Part shown: positions 1 to 5,672 of the stretch, piece by piece
Layout of the letters: the number at the start of each line of letters is the position of its first letter
Position numbering within the stretch: position 1 is the stretch's first letter
Translations under genes and position numbers: made by a program
The notes under the pieces: generated by a model
What the model saw: the letters and a program-made list of their open reading frames with translations, nothing else
Told to the model about the DNA's origin: nothing
The model's database searches: none
Assembly (NCBI GenBank): GCA_005878995.1
Contig: VBME01000091.1
Location: 1-6,906 of the forward strand
Direction: 5' to 3'
Source of the DNA: Methanobacteriota archaeon
GTDB lineage: Archaea > Thermoplasmatota > Thermoplasmata > RBG-16-68-12
Length of the DNA: 6,906 nt

Positions 1-263
1 CGGCGCGGGAGATCGACAAGATCGCGCTGATCGCGCCGAGTGCGACCGTGAACGTGATCCGCAACTACAACGTCGCGGAGAAGCGACGCCTCACCCTGCC
101 CGACCGGGCGATCGGCATCTTACGGTGCGCGAATCCGAACTGCATCTCGAACGTCCGCGAGCCGATCGAGTCGACGTTCGTGGTGCGCTCCAAGAACCCG
201 CTGCGGGTGGTTTGCAAGTACTGCGACCGGGAACTCGAGGACATCGTCGCCCATATTCTTTGA
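1..263 (+). CDS. pyrI: Aspartate carbamoyltransferase regulatory chain, C-terminal part (partial at window edge)
   Basis: This is the last 86 codons of PyrI, the regulatory subunit that binds nucleotide effectors and joins the PyrB catalytic trimers in the cytoplasmic enzyme of pyrimidine synthesis. The first complete codon is at base 3 and the true start lies outside the window. The visible part begins with the end of the allosteric domain (SATVNVIRNYNVAEKRRLTLP, interrupted here as SATVNVIRNYN then VAEKRRL). It continues into the zinc domain, with the four expected cysteines spaced C-x4-C (CANPNC) and C-x2-C (CKYC), visible residues 42, 47, 71 and 74. In known PyrI these four hold the structural zinc that contacts PyrB. 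The C-terminus ends normally at a TGA, so nothing suggests decay. In archaea pyrI usually follows pyrB, which would lie just upstream. Identification is very secure. Confidence 0.97.
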   Translation, partial: AREIDKIALIAPSATVNVIRNYNVAEKRRLTLPDRAIGILRCANPNCISNVREPIESTFVVRSKNPLRVVCKYCDRELEDIVAHIL

Positions 264-308
264 CGCACGGCGCGTTCTCGCGAGCCGGCCGAGCCGTTCA
301 CCGAAGCG

Positions 309-316
309 TTTAAGAA
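309..316 (+). promoter_or_regulatory. Probable BRE/TATA promoter of the PRC-barrel gene
   Basis: TTTAAGAA lies in the gap after pyrI and is preceded by CCGAAG (301-306), which resembles an archaeal BRE. A start of transcription about 26 nt downstream (near 337-339) would give a leader of roughly 17-19 nt containing the GGTGA ribosome binding site. This is inferred from spacing only. Confidence 0.5.
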
Positions 317-347
317 CGCCTCCTCAGATACGCGCCCCAGAAGGGAT

Positions 348-352
348 GGTGA
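348..352 (+). promoter_or_regulatory. Ribosome binding site GGTGA for the PRC-barrel gene
   Basis: GGTGA matches the archaeal anti-Shine-Dalgarno sequence and sits 3 nt before the TTG at 356. It supports that TTG as the start. The nearby ATG at 346 is in another frame and leads to no conserved protein. Confidence 0.5.
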
Positions 353-355
353 CTC

Positions 356-637
356 TTGCTCGAAGAGCTATCCGAAATCATCGGGCTCCAAGTCTACACG
401 CAGAACGGCGTGTTCTTGGGAAACGTGAACAACCTCGTCGTGGACGTGGACAACGGCGCCGTCGATGGAATCTTCGTCGGGGAGACGAATCCCCTCCTGG
501 TTGAGGGGAGCCGTGCGGTGAGCGTTCCGTACCGGTGGGTCCAGAGCGTGGGAGACATCGTCGTGCTGCGGTATTTCCCCAAGCGCGTGTCCCTGAAGAA
601 GGGGATCGCCGCGCCGATTCAGGCCGCGGCGAAGTAG
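356..637 (+). CDS. Small PRC-barrel domain protein (possible CdpB-type cell-division protein)
   Basis: The protein is 93 residues, almost all one PRC-barrel domain: a small beta-barrel fold used for protein-protein contacts. Features that fit the family are the opening ELSEIIGLQVYTQNG, the glycine before the next strand (FLGNV), the acidic turn VDVDNG and the ending VPYRWVQSVGDIVVLR at about residues 57-73. There is no signal peptide or membrane segment, so it should be cytoplasmic. The start is a TTG with a GGTGA just upstream. In haloarchaea, stand-alone PRC-barrel proteins of this size (CdpB1/CdpB2) work in cell division with SepF; other archaeal members have no known role. A division role here is therefore only an inference, and no division gene is visible nearby. 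It lies 92 nt after pyrI with its own probable promoter. Domain call strong, function uncertain. Confidence 0.88.
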   Translation: MLEELSEIIGLQVYTQNGVFLGNVNNLVVDVDNGAVDGIFVGETNPLLVEGSRAVSVPYRWVQSVGDIVVLRYFPKRVSLKKGIAAPIQAAAK

Positions 638-645
638 GTTCGTCC

Positions 646-667
646 GCGAAACGCGAAACGGTTATTC
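646..667 (+). promoter_or_regulatory. Probable promoter of the SerK-like gene, with a 7-bp tandem repeat
   Basis: Two tandem copies of GCGAAAC (646-659) run directly into GGTTATTC. The second copy could serve as the BRE (CGAAA) and TTATT (662-666) as the TATA box. Its centre is about 25 nt before the ATG at 689, which fits a leaderless mRNA. The box is a weak match to consensus. Confidence 0.45.
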
Positions 668-688
668 GGGAAGGCCCATTGCCGTCCA

Positions 689-1117
689 ATGGCCCGCCGG
701 AGCCCGACCGCCAAGACGACGACCATGCGGTTTGACGTGGTTGAGATTCAAGCGCTACACGGGCACGAGCAGATTCGGCCCGGGCTTCTCGCGGAGCTCC
801 GGGATCTGATTAAGCGGGATGGTTACATCCGGCGCCCGATCCTCGTGGCGGATCGCGCATTCGTGGTCCTGGACGGCCACCATCGTGTCGAGGCGCTCCG
901 CTCCCTCGGTTGCCGCCGGATTCCTGCGTACCTCGTCGACTATTCCTCGGAGATCGTGAAACTGACGACCTGGCCCGACGCGATTGTTTCCTCCGTCACG
1001 AAGGAGGAAGTGATTCGCCGTGGTTTGACGGGTGATTTGTTTCCCCCGAAAACCTCCCGCCACACAGTGACGATTTCACTCGAGGATCGACCGACGGACC
1101 TCTCTGATTTGAAATGA
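689..1117 (+). CDS. ParB/sulfiredoxin-fold protein, probable free serine kinase (SerK-like)
   Basis: The 142-residue protein carries the ParB/Srx-fold signature: HEQI at residues 26-29, YIRRPILV at 46-53, the nucleotide-phosphate motif DGHHR at 62-66, then EALRSLGCRRIPAYLVDY and PPKTSRH at 119-125. In Thermococcus kodakarensis SerK this fold phosphorylates free L-serine with ADP to O-phosphoserine, a cysteine precursor. A glutamate near the HE position is proposed as catalytic there, and Glu27 is its likely match. The HE, DGHHR and PPKT-RH combination fits SerK better than chromosome-partitioning ParB: no helix-turn-helix domain follows. The ATG at 689 suits a leaderless transcript; the ATG at 725 (Met13) is a plausible alternative, since conservation starts just after it. 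The gene ends on the base before the stop codon of the convergent gene. The fold is secure; the serine kinase activity is inferred. Confidence 0.8.
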   Translation: MARRSPTAKTTTMRFDVVEIQALHGHEQIRPGLLAELRDLIKRDGYIRRPILVADRAFVVLDGHHRVEALRSLGCRRIPAYLVDYSSEIVKLTTWPDAIVSSVTKEEVIRRGLTGDLFPPKTSRHTVTISLEDRPTDLSDLK

Positions 1118-2068
1118 CTAGCCCCGAGGCGGTGAGCCGGTTTCGGGCCCTCGGGAGCGCCTCCGGATTCGAATCCAAACCGCAACGGTGGTGGAGGACG
1201 CGACCGCGGTGACGATCCCGACGATCCCCCATTGACTCGCGGTGAGGCCGAGGAACCGGCGCGGCTCGAGCGCTTGGTACCGGTACGACACGAGCTCGTT
1301 CGTCGCGACTCTCGATGTCCCGTTGTATGACTCCGTTCGTGCATCGTTTCCCGTCGCGGGTGCGTAGTAGGACAGGGCGTAGCTGCCGTCGGGTGTCGTC
1401 TCACGGATTCGATAGGCGTCGAAGTGTCCGGCAGGCGAGTCGACCGCGATGGCCGTCTCAAGGGCGTAGCTCACATTCCACCAAACCCGACCTGCCGTGT
1501 GGGTCTGGTTCTGAAAGCCGTAGAACAGCCGGGAGTCCTCGGAGAAGTTCATCTGTCCGGTCACGACGCTTGTGTTCCCGATTTCAGCCGGAAACCGCCA
1601 GGGGTCGTCGAAGAATCGGAAGGTCGTCGTGTTCTGGACGCTCAGGAGGAACGGGATCGGTAAGGATGAAGTGCGGAACGTCCCGTTCGCCTCGAGGTCC
1701 ACGACGCTCGACACGACTTTCAGCCCGGCAGATTCGAGCGACTCTTCGCCGGTGAGCAACCATCTTCCGGAAGCCGGTGTCAGCCCGAGGTGCGTCGAGA
1801 ACGTCCCCGCCGCGGTACCGCTGCCCGTCACCGACATTTGCACGGCGTCGTACGACGCCCCTTCGATGGTCACCGGTCCTTGGCTGGAAACGCCGAGAGT
1901 GATCTCGCCATCGAGGAAGAACCCCGCAGCGAGCGACGTGTTCGTATGGTAGGTCCAGAAATCTCCCACCGTGAGACGGGGCCCGCTCACCACCTCGTTC
2001 GAGGCGGCGGTCGTCCCCGCGAGGGAGCTGATTGCGAGAACAAACACGGCGAGAGCCGCTGGCCGCAC
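1118..2068 (-). CDS. Secreted, membrane-anchored surface protein of unknown function, rich in N-glycosylation sites
   Basis: I do not recognise a named family. The 316-residue protein opens with a Sec-type signal peptide (residues 1 to about 22, hydrophobic core ALAVFVLAISSLAG). A long beta-rich ectodomain follows. It ends with one membrane helix (about 278-299) and a basic tail (RIRRRSRG), predicting an outside N-terminus and a cytoplasmic C-terminus. Eight N-x-S/T sequons lie at Asn43, 128, 146, 165, 174, 187, 198 and 249, as expected for an archaeal glycoprotein. The stretch FDAYRIRETTPDGSYALSYY (216-235), ahead of an ARTES turn, resembles the strands of lipocalin/DUF3108-like barrels, but this is a weak resemblance. 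The GTG start at 2068 is chosen because the signal peptide begins there, a stop lies three codons upstream in frame, and a TATA-like box is 26 nt away. It may be a surface sensor or binding protein; nothing nearby decides. Confidence 0.85.
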   Translation of the reverse strand: MRPAALAVFVLAISSLAGTTAASNEVVSGPRLTVGDFWTYHTNTSLAAGFFLDGEITLGVSSQGPVTIEGASYDAVQMSVTGSGTAAGTFSTHLGLTPASGRWLLTGEESLESAGLKVVSSVVDLEANGTFRTSSLPIPFLLSVQNTTTFRFFDDPWRFPAEIGNTSVVTGQMNFSEDSRLFYGFQNQTHTAGRVWWNVSYALETAIAVDSPAGHFDAYRIRETTPDGSYALSYYAPATGNDARTESYNGTSRVATNELVSYRYQALEPRRFLGLTASQWGIVGIVTAVASSTTVAVWIRIRRRSRGPETGSPPRG

Positions 2069-2090
2069 AGGTCTTCATTCGAGCCCGTTC

Positions 2091-2097
2091 GATTAAG
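2091..2097 (-). promoter_or_regulatory. TATA-like box for the surface-protein gene
   Basis: On the minus strand CTTAATC lies in the 38-nt gap between trm56 and the surface-protein gene. Its centre is about 26 nt from the GTG at 2068, which predicts a leaderless transcript and separates this gene from the trm56 unit. No Shine-Dalgarno sequence precedes the GTG, in agreement. Confidence 0.5.
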
Positions 2098-2106
2098 GTT
2101 GTTGGT

Positions 2107-2616
2107 TTAGGTCCGGGAGTCGATCACGGACTTGCCTCTCGGGTTCGGTCGAATCCGGAGGCGACCGACCGGTTCGCGCTGGAGCGACTCCCCGAGCGTG
2201 ATCCGGTCGAGGAAAATGGCGAGAGCGGCAACCTCGGAGTGAGGTTGGTTGCCCACCGCCACGTTGAAGTCGACGAGGTCGTAGACCTCTCGTGGCACCT
2301 TTTCCGCTCCCACCACGACGAGCAGATTGTCTCGCCCGATTCGTGGGGTCGCTTTGTCGAGCGGCAACCCGTACATCGTGAGGTGAACCTTGGGCCCCTT
2401 CCAATCCCTCAATGTACGCTTCCAAGGGATTCCCGTCGTGATGGCGAAGGATCCGCCGAACCGTTCCACGACGTTTCGGACCGTGCGCTCGAGAGACCGG
2501 TCGCGGGTCGAGACGAGGATCGCGTCCGCCCCGAGTGCGCGCGCGGTGAGAGCCACATGGGTCGTCACGCGCTTGTCGCGGGCCGGTCGGTGGCCGAGGC
2601 GGAGGACCGTAATCAC
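2107..2616 (-). CDS. trm56: tRNA (cytidine(56)-2'-O)-methyltransferase (aTrm56)
   Basis: The 169-residue protein is the archaeal SPOUT-fold methyltransferase that puts a 2'-O-methyl group on C56 in the T-loop of tRNA, using S-adenosylmethionine, and works in the cytoplasm. The family's blocks are present in order: [20 protein letters not shown] (residues 5-24), FGG (53-55), [11 protein letters not shown] (77-87), [14 protein letters not shown] (100-113) and [20 protein letters not shown] (118-137). The last two blocks form the knotted cofactor-binding region. Length is normal for the family and no key segment is missing. The GTG start at 2616 is preceded by GAGG with 8-nt spacing, and lies 3 nt after the stop of the ArsR-type regulator, so the two are almost certainly cotranscribed. 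C56 methylation takes the place of Box C/D-guided methylation in most archaea. Identification is secure. Confidence 0.96.
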   Translation of the reverse strand: MITVLRLGHRPARDKRVTTHVALTARALGADAILVSTRDRSLERTVRNVVERFGGSFAITTGIPWKRTLRDWKGPKVHLTMYGLPLDKATPRIGRDNLLVVVGAEKVPREVYDLVDFNVAVGNQPHSEVAALAIFLDRITLGESLQREPVGRLRIRPNPRGKSVIDSRT

Positions 2617-2619
2617 GGT

Positions 2620-3117
2620 CTAGTCCTCGAACCGGATGATCCGATGGCCTCGGAAGTCGAGCCGAGGCGATCGCTTGACGAGCGCTTTCAGCTTCGTCTG
2701 CGTCACTTTGAGGGCCTCCGCGACGTCGCCGGAAAACTTGCCCTCCGGTCCGATCATGTCAAAAATCGTGGTCTCGACCGCGTTGTAGGCATCCTCGGAC
2801 ATCATGGCCGCGTGGAGGACATCCGAGATTTCCTGGATCGGCGCGGTCGCGTTGATGTGAAACGACGAGTAGAACGCGTGGTACGCCTTCTCCGGCGAGG
2901 CGGTCGGTCCCGTTTGCCACTTCGTCTCCACGAGTTTCATCTTCTCGAAGAAACGCAGGGCGTTTGAGCCTCCCGGGCCGAATTTTTCCTCGATCTCTCG
3001 CACGGTCTTCCAGCCCGCGGACACCTCTTTGAAGACCTCGTTTTTCACGTCGCTGTCGACTGCGCGGAGAATCGGCACGAGTTCGGCCACTTCGCTGACA
3101 ACCTTGATGCGATTCAA
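2620..3117 (-). CDS. ArsR-type winged-helix regulator paired with trm56
   Basis: A predicted DNA-binding protein of 165 residues from the TTG at 3117 (M/LNRIKVVSEVAELVPILRAV). A winged-helix domain spans about residues 12-65: the segment VKNEVFKEV, then TVREIEEKFG and NALRFFEKMKLVETKW. A central part (AYHAFYSSFHINATAPIQEI) follows, then a second helix-turn-helix-like stretch at 128-160 (AEALKVTQTKLKALVKRS, RGHRI). I recognise this as a conserved euryarchaeal family of ArsR-like proteins; the ligand and targets are unknown to me. It has no metal-binding cysteines, so metal sensing is unlikely. The reading frame is open upstream to a GTG at 3234 (204 residues). I reject that start because the extra 39 residues include a TATA/BRE element and look noncoding. 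It is followed after 3 nt by trm56, suggesting a shared transcript. Confidence 0.85.
   Translation of the reverse strand: MNRIKVVSEVAELVPILRAVDSDVKNEVFKEVSAGWKTVREIEEKFGPGGSNALRFFEKMKLVETKWQTGPTASPEKAYHAFYSSFHINATAPIQEISDVLHAAMMSEDAYNAVETTIFDMIGPEGKFSGDVAEALKVTQTKLKALVKRSPRLDFRGHRIIRFED
2625..2628 (-). promoter_or_regulatory. Shine-Dalgarno sequence of trm56 inside the upstream regulator gene
   Basis: GAGG on the minus strand overlaps the last sense codons of the regulator gene and is 8 nt from the trm56 GTG. It points to reinitiation or coupled translation in a shared mRNA. Confidence 0.55.
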
Positions 3118-3149
3118 AGAAACCGACGCCGCGATATCTGGCTCGGCCG

Positions 3150-3166
3150 TTATAAGTTTTATTTCG
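3150..3166 (-). promoter_or_regulatory. BRE/TATA promoter of the regulator-trm56 operon
   Basis: On the minus strand CGAAA (BRE-like, 3166-3162) runs into an A/T-rich stretch ending in TTATAA (3155-3150). Depending on which part acts as TATA, transcription would start near 3126-3134, giving a leader of about 9-17 nt before the TTG at 3117. This AT-rich island stands out in GC-rich surroundings. Confidence 0.55.
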
Positions 3167-3261
3167 ATGCTCGAAAGAATTTGGGAATCCGCGAATGGGA
3201 CCAACGGAACGACCTTTGTTTCCGCTCGGGACACGCCCCCCCTTCTCCATGCGACCTGCCT

Positions 3262-3269
3262 CCCGCGGG
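3262..3269. other. 8-bp palindrome CCCGCGGG just upstream of the OB-fold gene promoter
   Basis: A perfect palindrome sits about 9 nt before the TATA-like box of the OB-fold gene, within the divergent region between it and the regulator. It could be an operator, but in GC-rich DNA an 8-bp palindrome is not rare, so it is recorded as a weak candidate. The remainder of 3118-3314 shows only a run of seven C (3236-3242) and the promoter elements. Confidence 0.25.
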
Positions 3270-3270
3270 C

Positions 3271-3283
3271 GGAAATGTTTATG
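3271..3283 (+). promoter_or_regulatory. BRE/TATA promoter of the OB-fold ssDNA-binding gene
   Basis: GGAAA (3271-3275) followed by TTTATG (3278-3283) makes a BRE/TATA pair. Transcription would begin near 3306, about 9 nt before the ATG at 3315, so the leader would be very short. Confidence 0.5.
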
Positions 3284-3314
3284 CGAAACTGGGCCTTCTC
3301 TCAAGGCGGATCGA

Positions 3315-3608
3315 ATGAAAGTGAAGGAGCTCCGGCCGGAAAGCAAGGTCGACGTGATTGATCTCACGATTCGCCAGAAGGGAGCGGTCCGAGATTTCTC
3401 GAGTCGGGGCGGTTCCACCGGAAAGGTGTGCGATGCGAAAGCGGTCGACGAGGAGGGCTCCGAGGTCTCCGTCAGTCTGTGGAACGAGGAGATCGAACGG
3501 GTGCAAGCGAACGACCGGATCCGCATCACGAACGGTTGGGTTCGCGAGTGGCGGGGCAACATGCAGGTCAGCGCGGGTCGATACGGGAAGCTCGAAGTCC
3601 TACATTGA
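3315..3608 (+). CDS. Single-OB-fold ssDNA-binding protein, SOSS-B/RPA-like
   Basis: The 97-residue protein is a single OB-fold of the archaeal and human SSB1/SOSS-B kind, which coats single-stranded DNA during replication and repair. It has the typical layout: KELRPESKVDVIDLTIRQKG (residues 4-23), VRDFSSRGGSTGKVCDAKAVDEEG (25-48, in two blocks split at GGS), SVSLWNEEIERV (52-63), then ITNGWVREWRGNMQVSAG and RYGKLEV. Trp56, Trp75 and Trp79, with the glycine-rich turns, match aromatic positions that stack on bases in this family. There is no zinc finger and no acidic C-terminal tail as in bacterial SSB. The ATG at 3315 is chosen over in-frame codons further upstream because family members begin with the MKxKEL segment and the promoter lies between. 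It may also bind RNA. It overlaps the end of the convergent lipid-kinase-like gene by 9 nt. Confidence 0.87.
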   Translation: MKVKELRPESKVDVIDLTIRQKGAVRDFSSRGGSTGKVCDAKAVDEEGSEVSVSLWNEEIERVQANDRIRITNGWVREWRGNMQVSAGRYGKLEVLH

Positions 3609-4184
3609 GGGGCCCAATCCCGTCCCGAACCCTGCGAGGAGATAGTAGACCACGAGCATCGGGAAGACTTGCATCAAAAAGTCATCGTCGATCTGGACGT
3701 GTTTCGGACCCTCGACGAGGATTGCGGCCACCGTCGCGGCCGCCGAGAAGAACAGGGCGTTCTGGATCGCGAACGAGTGCATCAAGAGGACCGTCCCCAA
3801 GAAGAGGGCGAAATAGGTCGCCGTCGGGATCACGCGGTTCCATCCTCGTCGCCGGCAGAGTCCCGCCAGAGGATCGATCCACGCCATTCCGATGAACACG
3901 GGAATCACGATTCGCGGATCGCGGATCACGAAGAGCCCGAACGCAAGGCCGAGGGCCCCCTGCGCGTAGGCCGAGACCCTTTGCTCCTCGTACGTGCGCA
4001 TGCCGAACATCCGCAGGCCCAGCGCAATCCGAGAGACTTCGATGCACGCGGCCGTCCCGAGGAAGAGCAACGTCACGCTCGTGCGCGTGATGCCACCCCC
4101 CAGTTCCTCGGGCAGGAGGTAGTAGGCCATGAAGACCGGAGAGATCAGGTGGAACGCTCGACGGAAGGTCGAGCTGACGTCCAT
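3600..4184 (-). CDS. Dolichol/diacylglycerol kinase-type membrane protein (CTP-dependent lipid kinase family)
   Basis: A 194-residue integral membrane protein with about six to seven hydrophobic segments. Its charged loops follow the dolichol kinase/CdsA-like family pattern: RRAFHLISP near the N-terminus (like RKxxH), E49 with R52, E66/R69 in TYEEQRVSAYAQG, D104 in AWIDPLAG (like GDxxA), and VEGPKHVQIDDDFLMQVFP at 157-175, matching the family's E...DDNlliP signature. Such proteins phosphorylate isoprenoid alcohols or lipids with CTP at the membrane. The signature is altered here (DDDF for DDNL, AWIDPL for GDxxA), so activity or substrate may differ. The ATG at 4184 lies 18 nt after the permease stop, hence third gene of the ABC operon; no strong Shine-Dalgarno sequence is visible. 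The gene ends overlapping the convergent OB-fold gene. Family call is moderate, substrate unknown. Confidence 0.68.
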   Translation of the reverse strand: MDVSSTFRRAFHLISPVFMAYYLLPEELGGGITRTSVTLLFLGTAACIEVSRIALGLRMFGMRTYEEQRVSAYAQGALGLAFGLFVIRDPRIVIPVFIGMAWIDPLAGLCRRRGWNRVIPTATYFALFLGTVLLMHSFAIQNALFFSAAATVAAILVEGPKHVQIDDDFLMQVFPMLVVYYLLAGFGTGLGPSM

Positions 4185-4202
4185 CGTTCCGACCCCGTGC
4201 GG

Positions 4203-5672
4203 TCACTCGCCGAATTCCGTGCCGCGCCATTTCGCGTCAATGCCCTTGAGCAAGATATACGTTGTCGCGGCGAGGACGGCGAGCACGATGCCGATTCCCG
4301 TCGCGGCGAACCGCAGGTCGCGGTCGATGGTGAAAGACAGGATCGTGAGGCCGAAGTCGGGGAGCATCGACATCACGCTGAATCGGGCCAGCACCCCCGG
4401 ATCGAACAGGAACGAGTTCGTCCGGAGCCCCGTAAGGTACGCGGTCAAGACGACGATGTACGTCGAGGTGACCACGACAATCGGGATCGCGAGCCAGAGG
4501 AGTCGAGTGTCCGCGTTGAGCCATGCAATCGTCACGACGAATCCGACGCTGATCCAAGTCGTCAGGAGAAGGAACGCGAGGAGCTTGGCACGGATCACCT
4601 CCGGGACCGAAACGGGGACCGTCGCCAGGTAGTCCGTCGCGTCGACGTTGTTGAGCCAGTTGTACAAGATCACACCGAAGAAGCCGACCATGCCGGCGTA
4701 AAACACCGTGTTGAAACCGACGGGGACCTGGAGCCCATACCGCACAAACCAGGCGGTGAAGGAAAGGAACAGCAGCGGTGTGACGAACGAGAAGAACATT
4801 TTCGCGAAAGTCCCGCTCCGTTGCAGGTCCAGGAATTCTTTCCCGAGCAGCGTTCCGATGCGGTCGAAACCTCGGAGACGGGATAGGATCCGCGGCAACT
4901 CGTCCCGAACTTCGACTGCGGGTGGCTCAAACCGGTCCGGGACGAGCAACACCGCTCCGACGACGAGGCCCGCGACGGTCCCGAGGGCGAGCAGGATGAG
5001 CGCCGCGGCCGCCCCCGCGTTCGTCCCGAGCGGCGGGAGGTTCTGGTGGGCCGCGAGACCCGGGAGAATCCAGGAGAGCGGAATCGCGCGGGTGGTCCCC
5101 GCGGCCCCGAAAATGCCGGAGACGCCGATCACGGCCGCGGCAAACCCCGTTCGACTCCGCATGTACACGGTCGATACGAGGAAGCTGAGGGACATCCCCA
5201 GGAGGAACGACAGGAGCGCCGTCCCGAAGAGAATCCCGATGCTCGTGAGTCGAAAATGCGTCACGGGGATGGAGATCATCAAGCCGATCGTCGCGGGGGC
5301 GAGGAGCAATGCCACATAGAAAATCGAGTCCCGGACGAACATCCCAAAGAAGGTCCGCCGGAGGTGCATCGGGAGGATGGCGGGCATCGCGACGATGTAG
5401 TTCCGGGTGCCGTTCGTCCGCTCGAGATACTGGCGGCCCAGGAAGCCGAACGCCCCGACGCTGAGGCCGTAGAGGAAGACGCTCACGTGAAGCAAGAGGA
5501 TCGCGTCGGTGAGCGGCGTGTACGCGAGCAGCCTCCCGCTCGTGACCGCGATGGAGAGCGCGAACATCGTGATGATGAATGGGAAAGAGAGGAACATCGT
5601 GCGACTCGAGTAGCTCGCATGGACGCGGAACTCTTCCTTCAACATGAATCCGAGGAGCCACGACATCGTCAT
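4203..5672 (-). CDS. ABC-2-type transporter permease, two fused half-permeases
   Basis: A 489-residue membrane protein with about twelve hydrophobic segments, the partner of the ATPase just upstream. It seems to consist of two related halves. The N-terminal one starts LKEEFRVHASYSSRTMFLSF (11-30) and the second LGKEFLDLQRSGTFAKMFFS (276-295); each opens with a Lys-Glu-Phe amphipathic segment before the first helix, as in ABC-2 exporters. A hydrophilic linker at about 246-275 (VPDRFEPPAVEVRDELPRIL) joins them. Thus one chain would supply the whole membrane domain, with the ATPase acting as a homodimer. The ATG overlaps the ATPase stop as ATGA, implying translational coupling. ABC-2 permeases usually export lipids, polysaccharides, drugs or peptides; I cannot name the cargo. 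Met3 (5666) is an alternative start. Confidence 0.88.
   Translation of the reverse strand: MTMSWLLGFMLKEEFRVHASYSSRTMFLSFPFIITMFALSIAVTSGRLLAYTPLTDAILLLHVSVFLYGLSVGAFGFLGRQYLERTNGTRNYIVAMPAILPMHLRRTFFGMFVRDSIFYVALLLAPATIGLMISIPVTHFRLTSIGILFGTALLSFLLGMSLSFLVSTVYMRSRTGFAAAVIGVSGIFGAAGTTRAIPLSWILPGLAAHQNLPPLGTNAGAAAALILLALGTVAGLVVGAVLLVPDRFEPPAVEVRDELPRILSRLRGFDRIGTLLGKEFLDLQRSGTFAKMFFSFVTPLLFLSFTAWFVRYGLQVPVGFNTVFYAGMVGFFGVILYNWLNNVDATDYLATVPVSVPEVIRAKLLAFLLLTTWISVGFVVTIAWLNADTRLLWLAIPIVVVTSTYIVVLTAYLTGLRTNSFLFDPGVLARFSVMSMLPDFGLTILSFTIDRDLRFAATGIGIVLAVLAATTYILLKGIDAKWRGTEFGE

Noticed and set aside
268..287. Imperfect hairpin after pyrI (CGGCGCG, loop TTCT, CGC, GA bulge, GCCG) as a terminator
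   Set aside because: No T-run follows, archaeal termination relies on T-rich tracts, and such GC hairpins arise easily in this sequence.
689..1117. ParB chromosome-partition or phage-type nuclease role for the ParB-fold protein
   Set aside because: There is no helix-turn-helix or dimerisation domain after the fold, no parA nearby, and the PPKTSRH end agrees with the SerK family.
2032..2967. 311-codon open frame on the plus strand
   Set aside because: It runs opposite to trm56 and the regulator, both of which are well supported; the product shows no family features.
3118..3234. N-terminal extension of the ArsR-type regulator from a GTG at 3234
   Set aside because: The stretch contains the AT-rich BRE/TATA element and the family begins at the NRIKVV segment, so it is most likely promoter DNA.
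3669..4886. 405-codon open frame on the plus strand
   Set aside because: It is antisense to the lipid-kinase-like and permease genes, and its product is a low-complexity mix of Arg, Glu, Asp and His without domains, as expected for a shadow frame in GC-rich DNA.
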